A DNA stretch of 64,000 nt from Antrodiella citrinella (GCA_004802725.1 SGPM01000093.1:1-64000), one strand, 5' to 3'; counted from the first letter of the stretch, positions 1 through 11,718 are shown. Numbers and translations are program-made. The notes: generated by a model from the letters alone, not told the origin.

Positions 1-822
1 CAGCAAAGTGGCCAGACAGGCCACTCCTGCTTGGCTGACACTGCCATGGAGTGGCCAGATCCATGCCTGTAGTGGCCAGAAACCAGCCACTACACTGTCC
101 ACTGACCTGTATTAGAGACCCCTTAAGGGAGATAAAAAGGTACTTATGTACCACTTAAGAGGGGTCAGATTGGGTACCCTGAAGTGCATGCACTTGGAGT
201 TGTGTTAGTGGTCACTATTTTTGCTGACAGCAGTCATGGTCCGCGCAGTGAGTGTTATGACTATGTTCCTTCATTACGACTCTGATGGGCTTGAAACATA
301 GTAAAATTTGTTTGCCTGCCTTGTGCTCATTCTCTGTCTACTCCATTAGGGCGTATGTATTTGCACGCCTAAACTCCCAAAAAAGAAGCCTCAAGTGCTC
401 GCGCCACTTAGACCCAAGTCAGAGCACCACTCACGCAGAGTCGAAAGTTGTCGTGCCGAGCGACAGCATCGATCCGAGTGCGTTACGCTCCCTCTGTAGC
501 CGTCGAGGCATCACCAGCGCTCGAAGCAAGTACTTCGACCTCAAGTGCAGGCCCTTGATACTGTTCAAGCGCGCGGGTCGCAAATACGTCCTGAGTACTC
601 CTGATTTTCGCTTTCAATGGGCACCCTGCCTGAGTCACTTCCATCAGTCGACTGTCGCGGCGCGAAATACCTTTCAAACCTGCTCAAAATGATCGGTTAT
701 CTTGTCGCCCTCCATGATCTCCGTACGTCGGCATGAGGGTGTATTACCCGAGGCCGACTCGGAATGAGAGAGCTATATCTAAACAAGGTCTGGTCGCTGT
801 GCTGTCGAAGCTAGTTTGCACG
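1..822. other. Upstream region without a supported gene
   Basis: I see no convincing gene here. Open frames on both strands between about 285 and 692 lack recognisable domains and paired splice sites. The first 250 bases are rich in the word TGGCCA and in inverted repeats, listed separately. The last part should hold the promoter and 5' leader of the first P450, whose start codon is at 823. Nothing else is recognised. Confidence 0.5.
7..195. repeat. Cluster of inverted repeats and palindromes
   Basis: Several inverted repeats lie close together. AGTGGCC at 7-13 pairs with GGCCACT at 19-25 across a 5-nt loop. GACCCCTTAAG at 117-127 pairs with CTTAAGAGGGGTC at 154-166 with one bulged base. Nested inside it, GGTAC at 139-143 pairs with GTACC at 148-152 around a 4-nt loop. 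A perfect 14-bp palindrome, AAGTGCATGCACTT, sits at 182-195. The nested hairpin could be a small transposon remnant or a structured RNA. No terminal repeats with target-site duplications were found, so I do not name an element. Confidence 0.5.
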
Positions 823-3025
823 ATGCAGATACCTTCGGATTCCCTGCTGCAGCATCTTACCGTCAGAAATGCACTGGGGGTACAAGCAATATTCGGTCTA
901 GTATGTCGTGTCTATATCCTTGATCTTGTCGTTCAGCTCAAAGTGCCGTTTTTGAGGTTTCGCATGCTATATTCAAGAAATATGAACCGTTCAGCCCACT
1001 TCCTGTACTCATTCTCACCTTGGTCATCCCGGGGACACTCTCGATCCTTCTCCTTGCTCATTTATCATTCCTTCACTCCCTCTTGGCATCTTTTCTGTCC
1101 TACCACGTCACTCTACTCACTTCAATTCTTGTCTACCGTCTGGGGCCTTTCCATCCGCTGGCCAAATACCCAGGTCCGCTCGCCTGCAAGCTCTCCGTGA
1201 TACACATGGCCATTGTTGCATACCAGGGTGTTCGTTACAAATACATTCGGAAATTGCACGAGCAGTATGGGGATATCGTACGAATTGGTGAATGTAATCT
1301 CTACTGATTTTATGTTGCGTTCTGACCTATTTCTCGCTATGAAGGACCAAATGAAGTGAGTATACGAGACGTGACCGCCATCGCTCCGCTCATGGGACCA
1401 AACGGTCTGCCCAAAGGCCCGAGTAAGTTACAATCGAGTCTTCCAGGATCACTCCATCTGACTGACTGGCCGGCAGTGTGGATCGGCAGAACCATGGGAC
1501 CAGCAGTCCTCCCGTTAGTTGCGCAACAAGATGCTGCAGAACACCTCCGTCGCCGCAAGCCTTGGAATCGTGCTTTCAACACTGCGGCGCTGAAAGGGTA
1601 CGAACCTGTCGTTGCTGAGCGTGTCTCACAGTTCGCGCATGCTCTGAAGAATCAGATCGGAGTCACCGATTTGGCGCAGTGGATCAATTATTTTTCGTGA
1701 GTACTGTCTGAACGACATCCGGAGAAAGCGGTCGAATTGATTCTTTTTGGTACCGAGGTTCGACGTTATGAGCGATATGGCGTAAGTTTTGCTTTTCTTC
1801 TGGAGACATGAGATGTCTAACGAGCACCTGCGGGTTTATCAGTTTCGGCGGTGGATCTGAGTTGATGCGCGACGGAGATGTTGACAAAATCCGGTGGCTT
1901 ATGGATAGCACAATGCGGTAGGTTTTGCATGCCTCCTTAGTATGGCGATAATTTACGGTTTGGTCAGGATGTCAGTGGTCCTCGAAACCCTTCCATGGCT
2001 TCGTGGGATCGTACCCCTCATTCCACCCTTGACGAAAGATCTCGTCCGGTTCCGAAGTTGGTGCTTCCAGCGAGCCACTCATAGAATCCAGTCCGGGTCT
2101 AGTACCATGGATCTGTTTCATTACCTGGTGAGGCCCTTCCGACCAGTTCAAGTGCTATTCCTCGCTCACAGAGTCTGACCAAGAATAACGAAGATGGTGT
2201 CGACAAGGTCTTTCCGCCCCTTGCTCACGTCGTCAGCGACGCAGTCCTCGCCGTCATTGCCGGGTCAGACACGACGTCTATCGTTCTAAGCAACACCCTG
2301 TTCGCTGTCCTGCGTAATCCAGATGTGTATTCCAAGCTGAAGGCAGAAGTGGATTTGTATTACCCTCCTGGAGAAAACGCATGCGATACGCAGCACTACG
2401 CGAAGATGGTCTACCTCGACGCCGTCATGTACTTGATTTTCTAACTCCTCCAGCAAGTAAACTGCTAATTTTTTTTTCAGCAACGAAGCTATGCGTTTGT
2501 ATCCAGCTAATCCCTCCGGAAGCCAACGTGCATCGCGTGCCTCAGGATTTGTTGGATCATAGTGCGTTTATTCTGTTCATATAATATGCACTACAGCAGT
2601 CCTAATGGTCGGATGTCAGCTTCATCCCAGAAGGCACGGCCGTGCGTGTCCATCCGTTCTCACTTGTACGTGACCCGCGCTACTTCGCACCCCTCACGGA
2701 CACGTTCTGGCCAGAGCGTTGGCTCCTCGCCGACTCGAACTCGAGTGTGTCTGCTTCAGAGGCAGCGAAAGTCTTGGAAGGGGCTAGTCTGGTTCACAAT
2801 TCGTCCGCATCCATACCGTTCTCCTTCGGGCCAGCCAATTGCGTCGGGAAGAACCTCGCGATGCTAGAGATGCGCATGTTCCTGTGCTGTTGCATTCAAC
2901 AGCTCGAGATGTCGCTCGCAGGGGATCTGGTAGATGACCCTGGGAAGTGGGAGAGGGAATTGAAGGACTACACGATTTTGGACAGAGGGCATTTGCCTGT
3001 TGTGGTCAAATCGAGGGGGCCGTAG
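823..3025 (+). CDS. Cytochrome P450 monooxygenase (tandem copy 1)
   Basis: This encodes a membrane-anchored haem-thiolate monooxygenase split by about nine short introns. The first exon runs from the ATG at 823 to a GTATGT donor at 901. The N-terminus carries a hydrophobic anchor around 1020-1130 followed by a proline-rich hinge (HPLAKYPGP). The I-helix oxygen-binding motif AGSDTTS is near 2260-2280. The K-helix NEAMR (ExxR) is near 2480. The haem-binding loop FSFGPANCVGKNLA, with the cysteine ligand, is near 2820-2860. All introns joined by eye keep the frame, so the gene looks intact. Exon order, splice positions and the start closely match the second P450 at 4361-6536, so the two arose by tandem duplication. 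Substrate and CYP family number cannot be told from sequence alone. ER location is inferred from the anchor. Confidence 0.9.
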
Positions 3026-3097
3026 CTGCGCATACGCAATTCATTGTCACGACTCGTTGACCTATCAGGATTGTCTTACTATTGAGAACAAGTTGGA

Positions 3098-3975
3098 TCA
3101 ATTTCGGCGAGTTTTGGAGGCGTTTACAAAATCAGGACTGTCACGGCGCGACGAGGTCGAGGGACCCTCTTGATGTTGTTTTTCACGCTCCTCACTTTGC
3201 TTAATCAAGATCTGCAGCTTCATATAGTAGCTGAAATGCAGGAAGGACACACGAGTCTTGTCCAACAGGACGAAGCGACATATCCGGTCTTGAAGGTGCG
3301 CATCATAATAAATGCCTTGTACTCTCCGTAGACCCTGCTCTCACAGTATATGAAACACTTCTGTACACCTCTTTACTTATTCTTCAAGTTACTCTCCGGG
3401 GTGCAGTATTTCAGTCGTGTCTCGGATTTCAAAGGTCTACTTGCTGTCTCTCAAGCTACCCCAAAACGCATCCACATCGGTCAGGTTATCGTTAGCATCT
3501 TGTTTGTGCTTTCTCACCACCTCAAACCTGTCTCGGGTCAATGCAAGATACGTTGCAATATGCTCTCGGGCATCGCTCATACCATCCCCTGCCCTGCTGC
3601 TGAAGACCTGGGTCAGGACCTCTGCCAGAAGTGCTAGGGTGAAAGAAGGGCCACTTGATCCGTGACTCACGATTTCAAAGTGAGGACATGATGCGTGGCA
3701 GACTGTGGTAGCTTCGTTCCTAGGCACCGGAGTACACGATCCCTCTAGTGAGTGCAATCCTTATCGACCTGGTAGACCGTGGCCCCTACGGGACCACTCA
3801 CTGATGCTTGCTATCAGACTCGTGTGGTCGCTGCGCCTCGTCGCGCTACAATTTTCGGAGTCCGCACATTTTCTTTGTATTTCCCTACTCTCCAACTGCA
3901 TGTTTCCTCTCAATGCTCGCTCCGAGACGCAAACACCAGAGTGTTCCGTACACTTTGTTCATCATTTGCGTACAT
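3098..3975 (-). CDS. Probable multi-exon gene of unknown function between the P450s
   Basis: No family was recognised. On the minus strand coding-like exons can be chained. The last exon, about 3330-3098, reads VQGIYYDAHLQDRICRF and then a charged C-terminus ending at a TGA. It joins across a GTAGAC...GGAG intron to an exon at about 3457-3620 containing MSDAREHIATYLALTRD. A GTGAGT donor near 3671 links to an upstream exon, and another GTGAGTGGTC donor near 3800 links to the first exon, which may begin at the ATG at 3975. The frame stays open through these joins, which is unlikely by chance, but one in-frame TGA-containing choice near the first exon leaves the start unsettled. The first exons lie inside a tandem duplication. 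It may be a decaying gene. Confidence 0.35.
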
Positions 3976-4283
3976 GGAATCAAGGGAAAGGGCGTCTACT
4001 ACCAGATGCTAACCTGTCGTACGCGTGCTCGTCGTTACTACTGGTCCCCGGAGCTGCAGAGTGAGTTCTATCTTTATGTACACCACCTGACATACCCTGG
4101 CCTCTTGAGACCACTCACACAGATGATTATCAGACGTTAGACCCTGTCGCCCAAATTCCGCAGTCCGCACGTTCTCCTGTTTTTTTCTGTCCTCCCATTC
4201 ATTCCCTCTCAACAGTTTTTCCGAGGCGCAGACACAAAGGGTCTCTTCACTTTATCGCAATACAATTTACGATCTGCATACAT
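3740..4283. repeat. Diverged tandem duplication, period about 308 bp
   Basis: Two copies of a roughly 240-bp segment lie head to tail at about 3740-3975 and 4045-4283. Shared landmarks on the plus strand are ACCACTCAC, CAGTCCGCAC or AGTCCGCAC, CCCTCTCAAC or CCTCTCAATG, TCCGAG.CGCA.ACAC, and TGCGTACAT or TGCATACAT at the ends. Read on the minus strand, both copies begin ATGTA-GCA and carry a GTGAGTGGTC splice-donor-like site at the same place. They therefore look like duplicated 5' exons of the minus-strand gene rather than random repeats. They also form the upstream region of the second P450. Confidence 0.6.
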
Positions 4284-4347
4284 GCAACAGGCCAGAGTGC
4301 GCCAGCCACGATGTTATTTTCATCTCCATTGTGTTGTTCAAGACAGT

Positions 4348-4359
4348 CCCCCCCCCCCC
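4348..4359 (+). repeat. Twelve-C homopolymer directly before the P450 start codon
   Basis: A run of 12 C residues ends one base before the ATG at 4361 and would lie in the 5' leader of the second P450 mRNA. Such tracts are prone to slippage in replication and in sequencing, so the exact length is uncertain. Confidence 0.8.
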
Positions 4360-4360
4360 G

Positions 4361-6536
4361 ATGCAGTATCTCACAGTCCTGAATGCACTGGTGGTGCAAG
4401 CAGCGATAGGCCTGGTATGTCGACCATCTTGCTTGTGACCTTCAAGTTGTTTTGAGCTTAATTTGTTATATGCAGGTGTCGCATACAATTTTCAAAGTAT
4501 ATGAACCTTTTCGCTTACTTCCAGTGGCCATCCTCGTCTTTGTGGTCCCGGCGATTCTGTCGATCCTTCTCCTCGCTCATTTCTCAGTCCTCTACTCCTT
4601 GTTGATTTCTTTTGTATCGTACTATACTACTCTACTCACCTCCATTGTGATTTACCGTCTCGGCCCATTCCACCCGTTGGCCAAGTACCCAGGTCCATTG
4701 CTCTGCAAGCTCTCCATGATACACATGGCGATTGTCACGTTCGGGGGTAGTCGCCATGAGTACATCCGGAAGCTGCACGAACAAGATGGCGATATTGTCC
4801 GGATCGGTGAGTGTCGTTAGTACTACACATTTGCTTCGGTCTGACCGTATGCATCCAAAGGTCCAAATGAAGTATCTATCCGAGACGTGTCCGCCGTCGC
4901 CCCGCTCATGGGTGCGAGCGGTATGCCCAAAGGACCGAGTAAGTTGCACTCGAAAACTTTGCGCACGGGTTATCCGTCTAACTGAGCTGGCAGTGTGGGT
5001 TGGCAGGTGCCTGCTAATACCTGAATTGCCTTTGATCGCTCAGCAAGACTCCGCCGAACATCTCCACCGACGCAAGCCCTGGAATCGCGCTTTCAACACG
5101 GAGGCGTTGAAAGCGTACGAACCTGTCGTCGCCGAACGGGTCACGCAGTTCGTGCATATCTTAAAGGGTAAGATTGGAGTGGCAGATTTGGCGCAAGTAC
5201 TCAATGCCTTTTCGTAAGTGCCGTCTCCGCCGCTAATATGGAACGCCGAGCCTGCTGAAATTTGTGTTGATACTTTCAGGTTCGATGTGACGAGCGATAC
5301 ATCGTATGTCACTTCGCTTGCACTCCTAGTCGCGAAATATCTGACGACCGACATCCTATCAGGTTTGGTGGTGGTAGCAACATGTTGCGCGATGGAGATG
5401 TCGAGAAATTCCGCTCGCTTATGGATGCAGCGATGCGGTAAGACCTTGTGCCCTCGAAAATATGGCGTTTACTCACATTCTCCACCAGGATGTCAGTGAT
5501 CTTCGAGAACCTACCTTGGCTTCGTGAGGTCGCAATGCTAATTCCTTCCGTGACACAAGATCTTCTTCACTTCCGAGCCAAGTGCATACAGCGAGCGACC
5601 GACAGAATACAGTCCGGGTCTACAACTAAAGATTTGATCCATTTTCTCGTGAGGACCTTTCACATTGTATAAAGGTTTATATTTCGCTCACAGAATCTAT
5701 GAACCGTCAGAACAACGAAGACGGTGCCGATCTTGCATTTCACGTCGTCCTCGACGATGCGGTTCTCGCCGTTATAGCCGGGTCGGAATCGACAGCTTCC
5801 GCCATGAGCAACGCTCTGTTCTTCGTCATGCGCGACCCAGATGTATATACCAAGTTGAAGGCAGAAGTGGACATGCACTACCCTCAAGGAACAAACGCAT
5901 GCGATACACGGCACTACGGGAAGATGGTGTACTTGGATGCTGTCCTGTATGTCATTCATTTTTTCCTGACTGGTATACCAATAGGATGCTGATTTCTTGC
6001 TTTCGCTCAGTAACGAGGCGATGCGCCTGTACCCGCCTGATCTCTCCGGAAGCCAGCGTGCACTAATGCGTGGCACTGGCGGGAAGTACGTCGGACCGTA
6101 GTACGTCTTTTTCTCTCTTTCATTCCTATAGACGTTAAGCAGATCTGACGTTAACACGTGAAGCTTCATCCCAGAAGGCACAGCTGCGCGCGTCCACTCG
6201 TTCTCGCTCGGCCGCGACCCGCGTCACTTCTCACCTCTTCCGGACACGTTCTGGCCTGATCGCTGGCTCCTCGCCGACTCCGACGACGCAGAGAAGAATG
6301 CAGACTTCATTCACGACACGAACGCGTTCCTCCCGTTCTCCTTCGGCCCCGCCAGCTGCGTCGGAAAGGACCTCGCCATGATGACGATGCGCATGCTCCT
6401 GTGCAGTTGCGTCCAACAGCTCGAACTGACCCTTGCTGGTCATTTGGTGGACGATCCTGGGAGGTGGGAGAGAGAATTGAAAGATTATTTCATTCTGGAC
6501 AAAGGCAAGTTACCTGTTGTTGTGAAATCGAGGTAG
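4361..6536 (+). CDS. Cytochrome P450 monooxygenase (tandem copy 2)
   Basis: This is a paralogue of the P450 at 823-3025, with the same start (MQ..), the same first intron position and nearly the same exon order. Visible parts are a hydrophobic anchor near 4520-4640, the hinge HPLAKYPGP near 4670, the I-helix AGSESTA near 5780-5800 (acidic pair GSE in place of GSD), the NEAMR ExxR motif near 6015, and the haem loop FSFGPASCVGKDLA near 6335-6375 with its cysteine ligand. It ends in VVVKSR and a TAG. The frame is open after splicing and no lesion was seen. Copy 1 has a longer loop before its haem motif and two extra C-terminal residues. The two enzymes probably act on related substrates, but the reaction cannot be assigned. 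The upstream sequence is a tandem repeat absent from copy 1, so regulation may differ. Confidence 0.9.
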
Positions 6537-6904
6537 AAGATGAACGTTTGTACCTTGATGTGTTGTAGCTTCGCACCTAATAGAAATGTGTCGATTGCTT
6601 ACTAGTGTACGTGGAACAAAGATAAAATCATTCACCCTTGCGTTCTTTCTTGGTTCATGCATTCAGGGATTTGTTGACGCCGTCGGAACCTTGCAAGCAG
6701 CATCTGCTAGGCAAAGGACCTTCAGCCACAATGCCACGATTGAGAACTGACGGATATTCTGTATTATCAGGTATTATGTGTACTAGTACTGCTCAGATGA
6801 ACGTGGAAGCGTAGAAGCGAAGCAAGAAATAAGTATACAGGAATGCATGCCCCGCAAACGATCGCAAGTCACCATGGCCCGAAAACCAAAGAGAGAAAGT
6901 AAAG
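6537..6904. other. Intergenic, nothing recognised
   Basis: This stretch separates the 3' end of the second P450 from the 3' end of the convergent Rad60-like gene. It should hold both 3' untranslated regions. I see no gene, repeat or RNA signature in it. Confidence 0.5.
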
Positions 6905-8622
6905 TCAAAGACCTGTCACCTCAATCATGTCCCCATCCTCCAAGTCTGCCTCACTGATTGCCGCATTGTTAGCCATCTTGTCGCCGTCGACCATCAACCA
7001 AGGTCCACCGGCGACAGGCGCGGCAACAGCCTTCTTGCCTCTTCCCTTCTTGGCAGGTGCCTTGCCGGGTATCTCGCCAGCACCAGGGTACTTGTCTGTC
7101 AGCCCAGCAGATTTGAGGAACCCTTTGACGATTGCGCCACAAGTCGTCGTAGGGCGTACAGTGAGCGATATGTCTTTGCCGATCTTTGAACGCAGGATGA
7201 TCTTGAACGTAGCACCCTTATCTTCAACGACAGAAGCAGCGGACTCGTGGTCAGAGGCCTCGTCTTCATCTTCTTCTTGTGTTGGTGGAAGATAGTTCGA
7301 AAAACCAAGAGTTGACGCGGGAACATCCGGTGCAAGAGATACAGAGCGGCGCGAGTGTGCGCGCAGATACTCATACGTTCTCTTGTCGCAGGCCTCTAAG
7401 GATCACGAACTTTAGTACAGATTTGGAAACAGGAAAATATAGGACCTACCAAGTTCAGCGTCCGCAAATACACCTATACCGTGAGGTGACGCGGATGGGA
7501 AGACGCGTGTCCCGTTATGGGTGACAATAATATTGTCCGACAAGACAGCTACCTCGTCTGCAGCTTCCTCAAACAAGGTCTTGAAAGGGTCGTGCTAGAA
7601 GCACGTAATGAGCTTTGATCACCACACGAATCAATAATGCATACCCGCTTCATCTTGAAGTCCCATTCGTGTGTTTGTCCAGATTCATTCAAAGGATGTG
7701 GCTTCCATTTGAGTCGAATGATGACATTCTCAGGTCCTCCCTCAAGGGCTGGTGTGGTGCCTCGACTGCCAGCAGGGGTGAACGAATGTTTACCGGCTTG
7801 GACCTGATTGACAATGTCGGCAAGTTCAGGATCATAATCAACTTCATCTGAAGGGTCATCGAAAGATGTAGGAGAGGGTGCCCGAGGTGCAACAGGGACC
7901 ATATCACTGGAACAGAGACATTGAGCTGCATACTTGCAGACAAAGAGCAGGAACCGTACCGGATCTTGTCCACTGCATTCTGCCATATCTCCTGGGGAAG
8001 TTCTGGAGGGGGCGTGAGGGACTTTGACCTGCTTCGTTGCCGCTTGTTGCTTGATCGTTTTTCGGACTCTTGACGGGCACGTTTGCCGGAAGTCGTGGTG
8101 GCGGTGTCTGCAAGTCGTGCATCTATAAGGTCGTCATTTACATCGTCGAAGTCACTGTGTACTGGTGTCAGCATTTGTGTGCCTTTCTTGAGCACAGAAA
8201 CATACAAGCCGAGGTTGGACGACGTGGTCCAATCTGGTGCCACCGCTTTCCTACCGCCCTTCCTTTTAGGCTGTGGACGTTTCGGGGTGAGCTCTGTACG
8301 TTTTGGAGTGGGCTCTGCGATCTCGATGTCCGAAGATTCAGAGTCTATGACTCGAGATGCCTTTCTAGTCTCTTTGATGACTAGAATACAGAGGAATGAG
8401 CATTGATCGTAGCGCATATAGCCGACACACGGTACCTTTAGGCTGTCGCGACCACTCCGCTGGACGCCTGTTGAACATTGCATCTTCATCATCATCGTCG
8501 ATAGAGATGACGGTTGGAAGCGGTGTTGAGCCCGACGCGACTGGGGATGACACGATAACGGACGACGCGCGCGGTGTTGGACGAGGTTTGGGACGAGGAC
8601 GAGGACGCGCCGCGGTCGACAT
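6905..8622 (-). CDS. Rad60/Esc2/NIP45-like protein with SUMO-like domains
   Basis: The gene starts at the ATG at 8622 (MSTAARPRPRPKP) and ends at a TGA at 6905 after several short introns. The N-terminal half is basic and disordered. It contains an acidic hydrophobic patch, VISIDDDDED, near 8500, and a second, RVIDSESSDIEI, near 8330. Both resemble SUMO-interacting motifs. A first ubiquitin-like segment begins NVIIRLKWKPHPL near 7720. The C-terminal SUMO-like domain (about 7210-6905) reads FKIILRSKIGKDISL and ends DGDMIEVTGL without a diglycine, as in Rad60-family proteins, which are not conjugated. Known relatives assist the Smc5/6 complex and SUMO-dependent genome maintenance in the nucleus. 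The family call is from motif order. The exact orthologue (Esc2 or Rad60) is not settled. Confidence 0.75.
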
Positions 8623-8770
8623 CGCCGTTCACTAAAGAGACGCGATCGTGGGAAAAAACTGAAATCGCGTCAAGGTCATTCCACGTGATGTGAGTCATCA
8701 CCACATCGTCAGCGAGCGCTTGAATGTTGATTCTGCTGTAAATAAATATTGCTCTTGAGTATCTCCCATC
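8623..8770. promoter_or_regulatory. Shared divergent promoter
   Basis: Only 148 bp separate the start codons of the Rad60-like gene (minus) and the GCFC gene (plus). A compact site block at 8682-8701 combines CACGTG (E-box, 8682-8687), TGAGTCA (AP-1/Gcn4-like, 8691-8697) and the inverted repeat GTGATG-TGAGT-CATCAC (8685-8701). These are sequence matches only. Binding and co-regulation are inferred. Confidence 0.5.
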
Positions 8771-11718
8771 ATGGCGGAAAATCCAGTCGCGTTCAAGAAA
8801 CGTGCAAAGCCGTCGTTGCGCAAACGCGAAGTCGAATCTGAACCAGATGGCACGGCTGACACCCTATCCGAAGAGTCGCCAAGTACACTCGCGGCGAAGC
8901 TCAAGAAGCGGGCAAAACCAAAGTCAAAGCTTAGCTTTGGCGCGGACGAGGAGGTGCGCTGTAGACCTCGACACCTCAGAACATGTACTAATTATTTGTG
9001 TTTGTAGGAAGGAGATGGAGAGGTCTTTCAGCTGAAGAAGTCGAGTCTAAGCCGCAAAGTTGCCTTGAGTAAGCAGTTGCCGTCCGCCAGGTGTGTTCGT
9101 ACGTGCTCTGATGCCCAGATTTCAAGCTCACCAGCATCCATCGTTACAGCAGCGTTCTGCCTTCGTCATTCGATCCCTCTGCTTACGGTCCTTCAAGTTC
9201 TGCTCCCACATATAGCGCTGCATATCTTCATGAGCTCAAAGCCGCCACTCCATCCTCCAGACCTCGTGTAACCAACGACGAGGTAATAACTCTTGATGTT
9301 GATGTTCCCATGGACACAAGTGGGTATACTCCCCAAATTATAGTCGATCTCACAGGTACGCTGTCTTTTGCGGTATTTGCATTATATTCAGTATGCTAAT
9401 GTGCGTACGACAGGCGATGACGAGACAGAAACGGCTATCCCAGCTGATGCCTCTATCAAAGCTGCGAAAGAGAAGCGCGAACGGTTGCGCAAGAACGAGG
9501 CCAATGGAAGCGAAGATTTTATCTCCTTGTCTCTCACTAAACGGACTGATTATACCAGCGGTCCGCATCCTGACAGTCGGCTTGTACGCGAAGAAGACGA
9601 ATTGGGTGAGGGTGACGATGGTGAGTATACCGCATATTTCCCACTCTTACATTTTTTTAATGTATCTATAGAATTTGCTGAATTTACCAGTGCTCAAGAG
9701 AGGATTGCTTTGGGCAAGAAGTCGCGTAAAGTAGAGGCTCGGAAACGGAGAGAGAATATGAACGAGCTCATCGCAGAAGCGTAAGCTCAGTTACTTATAG
9801 TGATCATTCAGATTACTGATATCTCTTAGTGAGGAAGAGGACGAAGAGACCTTGGAATGGGAGCAGGAACAGCTTCGCAGAGGTGGCCTGAGAACTGAGT
9901 CTCCAGCCGCAGGTGCACCAAAGCCGGTCTACAGACCTGCACCTAGTAAGCTCTTGCTACATATCCTTCCATTGTCACGAATCTCATTCCATCTTCAGTT
10001 CCTGCGCCAACACCTATACCGACCCTGAGCGCAGCTATATCCACATTATCTCGCTCGCTCGCGATGCTCACCACATCACACACCCAACACACCTCATCTA
10101 TGGTGTCTATTGGTGATGAGCGAACACAGATAGAGTCGCGCGAGAAAGAGTTGCGAGATATGATCACAACAGCCGAAGAGAAGCGAAGTTGGTTCGCTGC
10201 GTTCAGGGAGTGGGTCGAAAGTGTGGCGACGTTCCTGGATGAGAAGGTGAGTTGGTTCGTCTCTACGCAATGCTACCTGCTCATATGTTGGATCCGAAGT
10301 ATCCCCTAATGGAGAAGCTGGAAGACGAGCATGTTTCACTCATGAAAGAGCGGCAAGATATGGTCACTCGTCGCCGGTCTGCAGAGGACGAAGATGATCT
10401 TTCTTTATTCTTTGGCAGCCTCCCTGTCCCTCCCCGCGATCAACCTGACGAAATTGACGAACTTGGTCGTGTCATCCCTCACGCCAATCCTGCTGCCGCG
10501 CGTCGAGATCGCCTTACTGCACGTGCTGCACGACGTCAACACCGGCGTGCGATTAGTCAAGCCCAAGAGGAGGAAGGTTTTTCTACGGACTCCTCCCTCC
10601 CACAGTCAGAAGCTGCGGACTACGATGCCGCCACGAAGAAAGTACGTTCAAAGCGTAAAGACGTCCTTATTGATGTCAAGGCCAAGGATTTCCTGGATCC
10701 CAATGTCGGATTAGTGAAGTGGTTCGGAGAATGGCGGGACAATTTTGGCGAGATATATACTGGCGCGTGGGGTGGGCTTGGTATGGTCGGTGCTTGGGAG
10801 TTCTGGGCGAGACTGGAGATGCTCGGATGGGACCCGCTAGAGGACAGCCGGACGTTGGATACGTTCAATTGGTATACCTCTCTGCACGACTATTCAAGGC
10901 CACGCCAGTCGGAAGACGATGAGGACGGGATGGAACCAGATCTTGGACCAGATGGCGACCTTGTGTCGTCGATGATCACTACCGCTGTGATTCCGAGGGT
11001 ATGCAAGATCTTGCAGGGAGGTAGTTTCGACCCCTACTCAGCCAAGCACATACGAAGACTTATTGACATGGCGGAGGAGATCGAAGTCTCGGTGGGGAAG
11101 GAGAACCAGAAGTTTGAGGTAATTGTTGCCGCCGCCGTCATCGCCGAGCTTTAAGTTGATATCGTCATTCAGATGATCCTCAAGTCGATCTTTACCGTCT
11201 TCCAAACCACGTTTGAAGACGTAGAAGGCACGCTCTCCACCTACCTCGCGCTCAATAAACCACGTTTCGACCCTGAAGCCATTCCTGCGCGTCGCCGTTA
11301 CCTGATGAGGCGGTATAAGCTGCTAGTCAATATCGTTCGCTGGAGGAAATACGCTGGGGATAAGTACGGCCTAGGGCTGTTGGCCTCCGATATAGTTAGC
11401 AATTGCGTGTTTCCGGTAGCAGAAGAAGGGTGGGAAGTCGGTGGAGAGATTGTCATGCGTAAGGTGAGTGTCTGCATTAGCGGCTCGTTCACAAACTAAT
11501 GGTGTGCCTTGCGTATAGGTCCTTGGTCTCTTACCTGTGGAGCTCGTTCCTGTCCCTGTCAAAGTACGAATGAGCCTGAAGTAACTGTTGCAATGTTATC
11601 CTATTGTGATGCTAACATCTGCTCTCACGAGGGGTTAATCCTGTCGGTCACGTCTTTTCCACAGTCCAGCGTGAATGAATCCGAGGGATCGCCGGGCACT
11701 CGTGGTGCTGGCGAGTAG
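8771..11718 (+). CDS. GCFC-domain protein, PAXBP1/ILP1-like
   Basis: Translation begins MAENPVAFKKRAKPSLRKR at 8771. The N-terminal third is charged and carries the conserved block LVREEDELGEGDDG near 9580 and SAQERIALGKKSRKVEARKR near 9690. A helical region with EEDEETLEWEQEQLRRGG follows near 9835. The C-terminal GCF domain (about 10650-11560) includes DVKAKDFLDPNVGLVKWF and GAWEFWARLEMLGWDPL. This order matches the GCFC family (human PAXBP1 and GCFC2, plant ILP1), known from spliceosome disassembly or intron-lariat work in the nucleus. The end is uncertain. Without splicing the frame stops at 11584. A GT...CAG intron at 11564-11664, with a TGCTAAC branch-like site, would carry it to a TAG at 11718. 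Confidence 0.8.

Noticed and set aside
285..692. Short open frames on both strands before the first P450
   Set aside because: Neither has a domain, signal or splice pattern, and they overlap each other.
823..6536. A P450-centred secondary-metabolite cluster
   Set aside because: No terpene cyclase, polyketide synthase, peptide synthetase or dedicated transporter is nearby. The neighbours are housekeeping nuclear genes.
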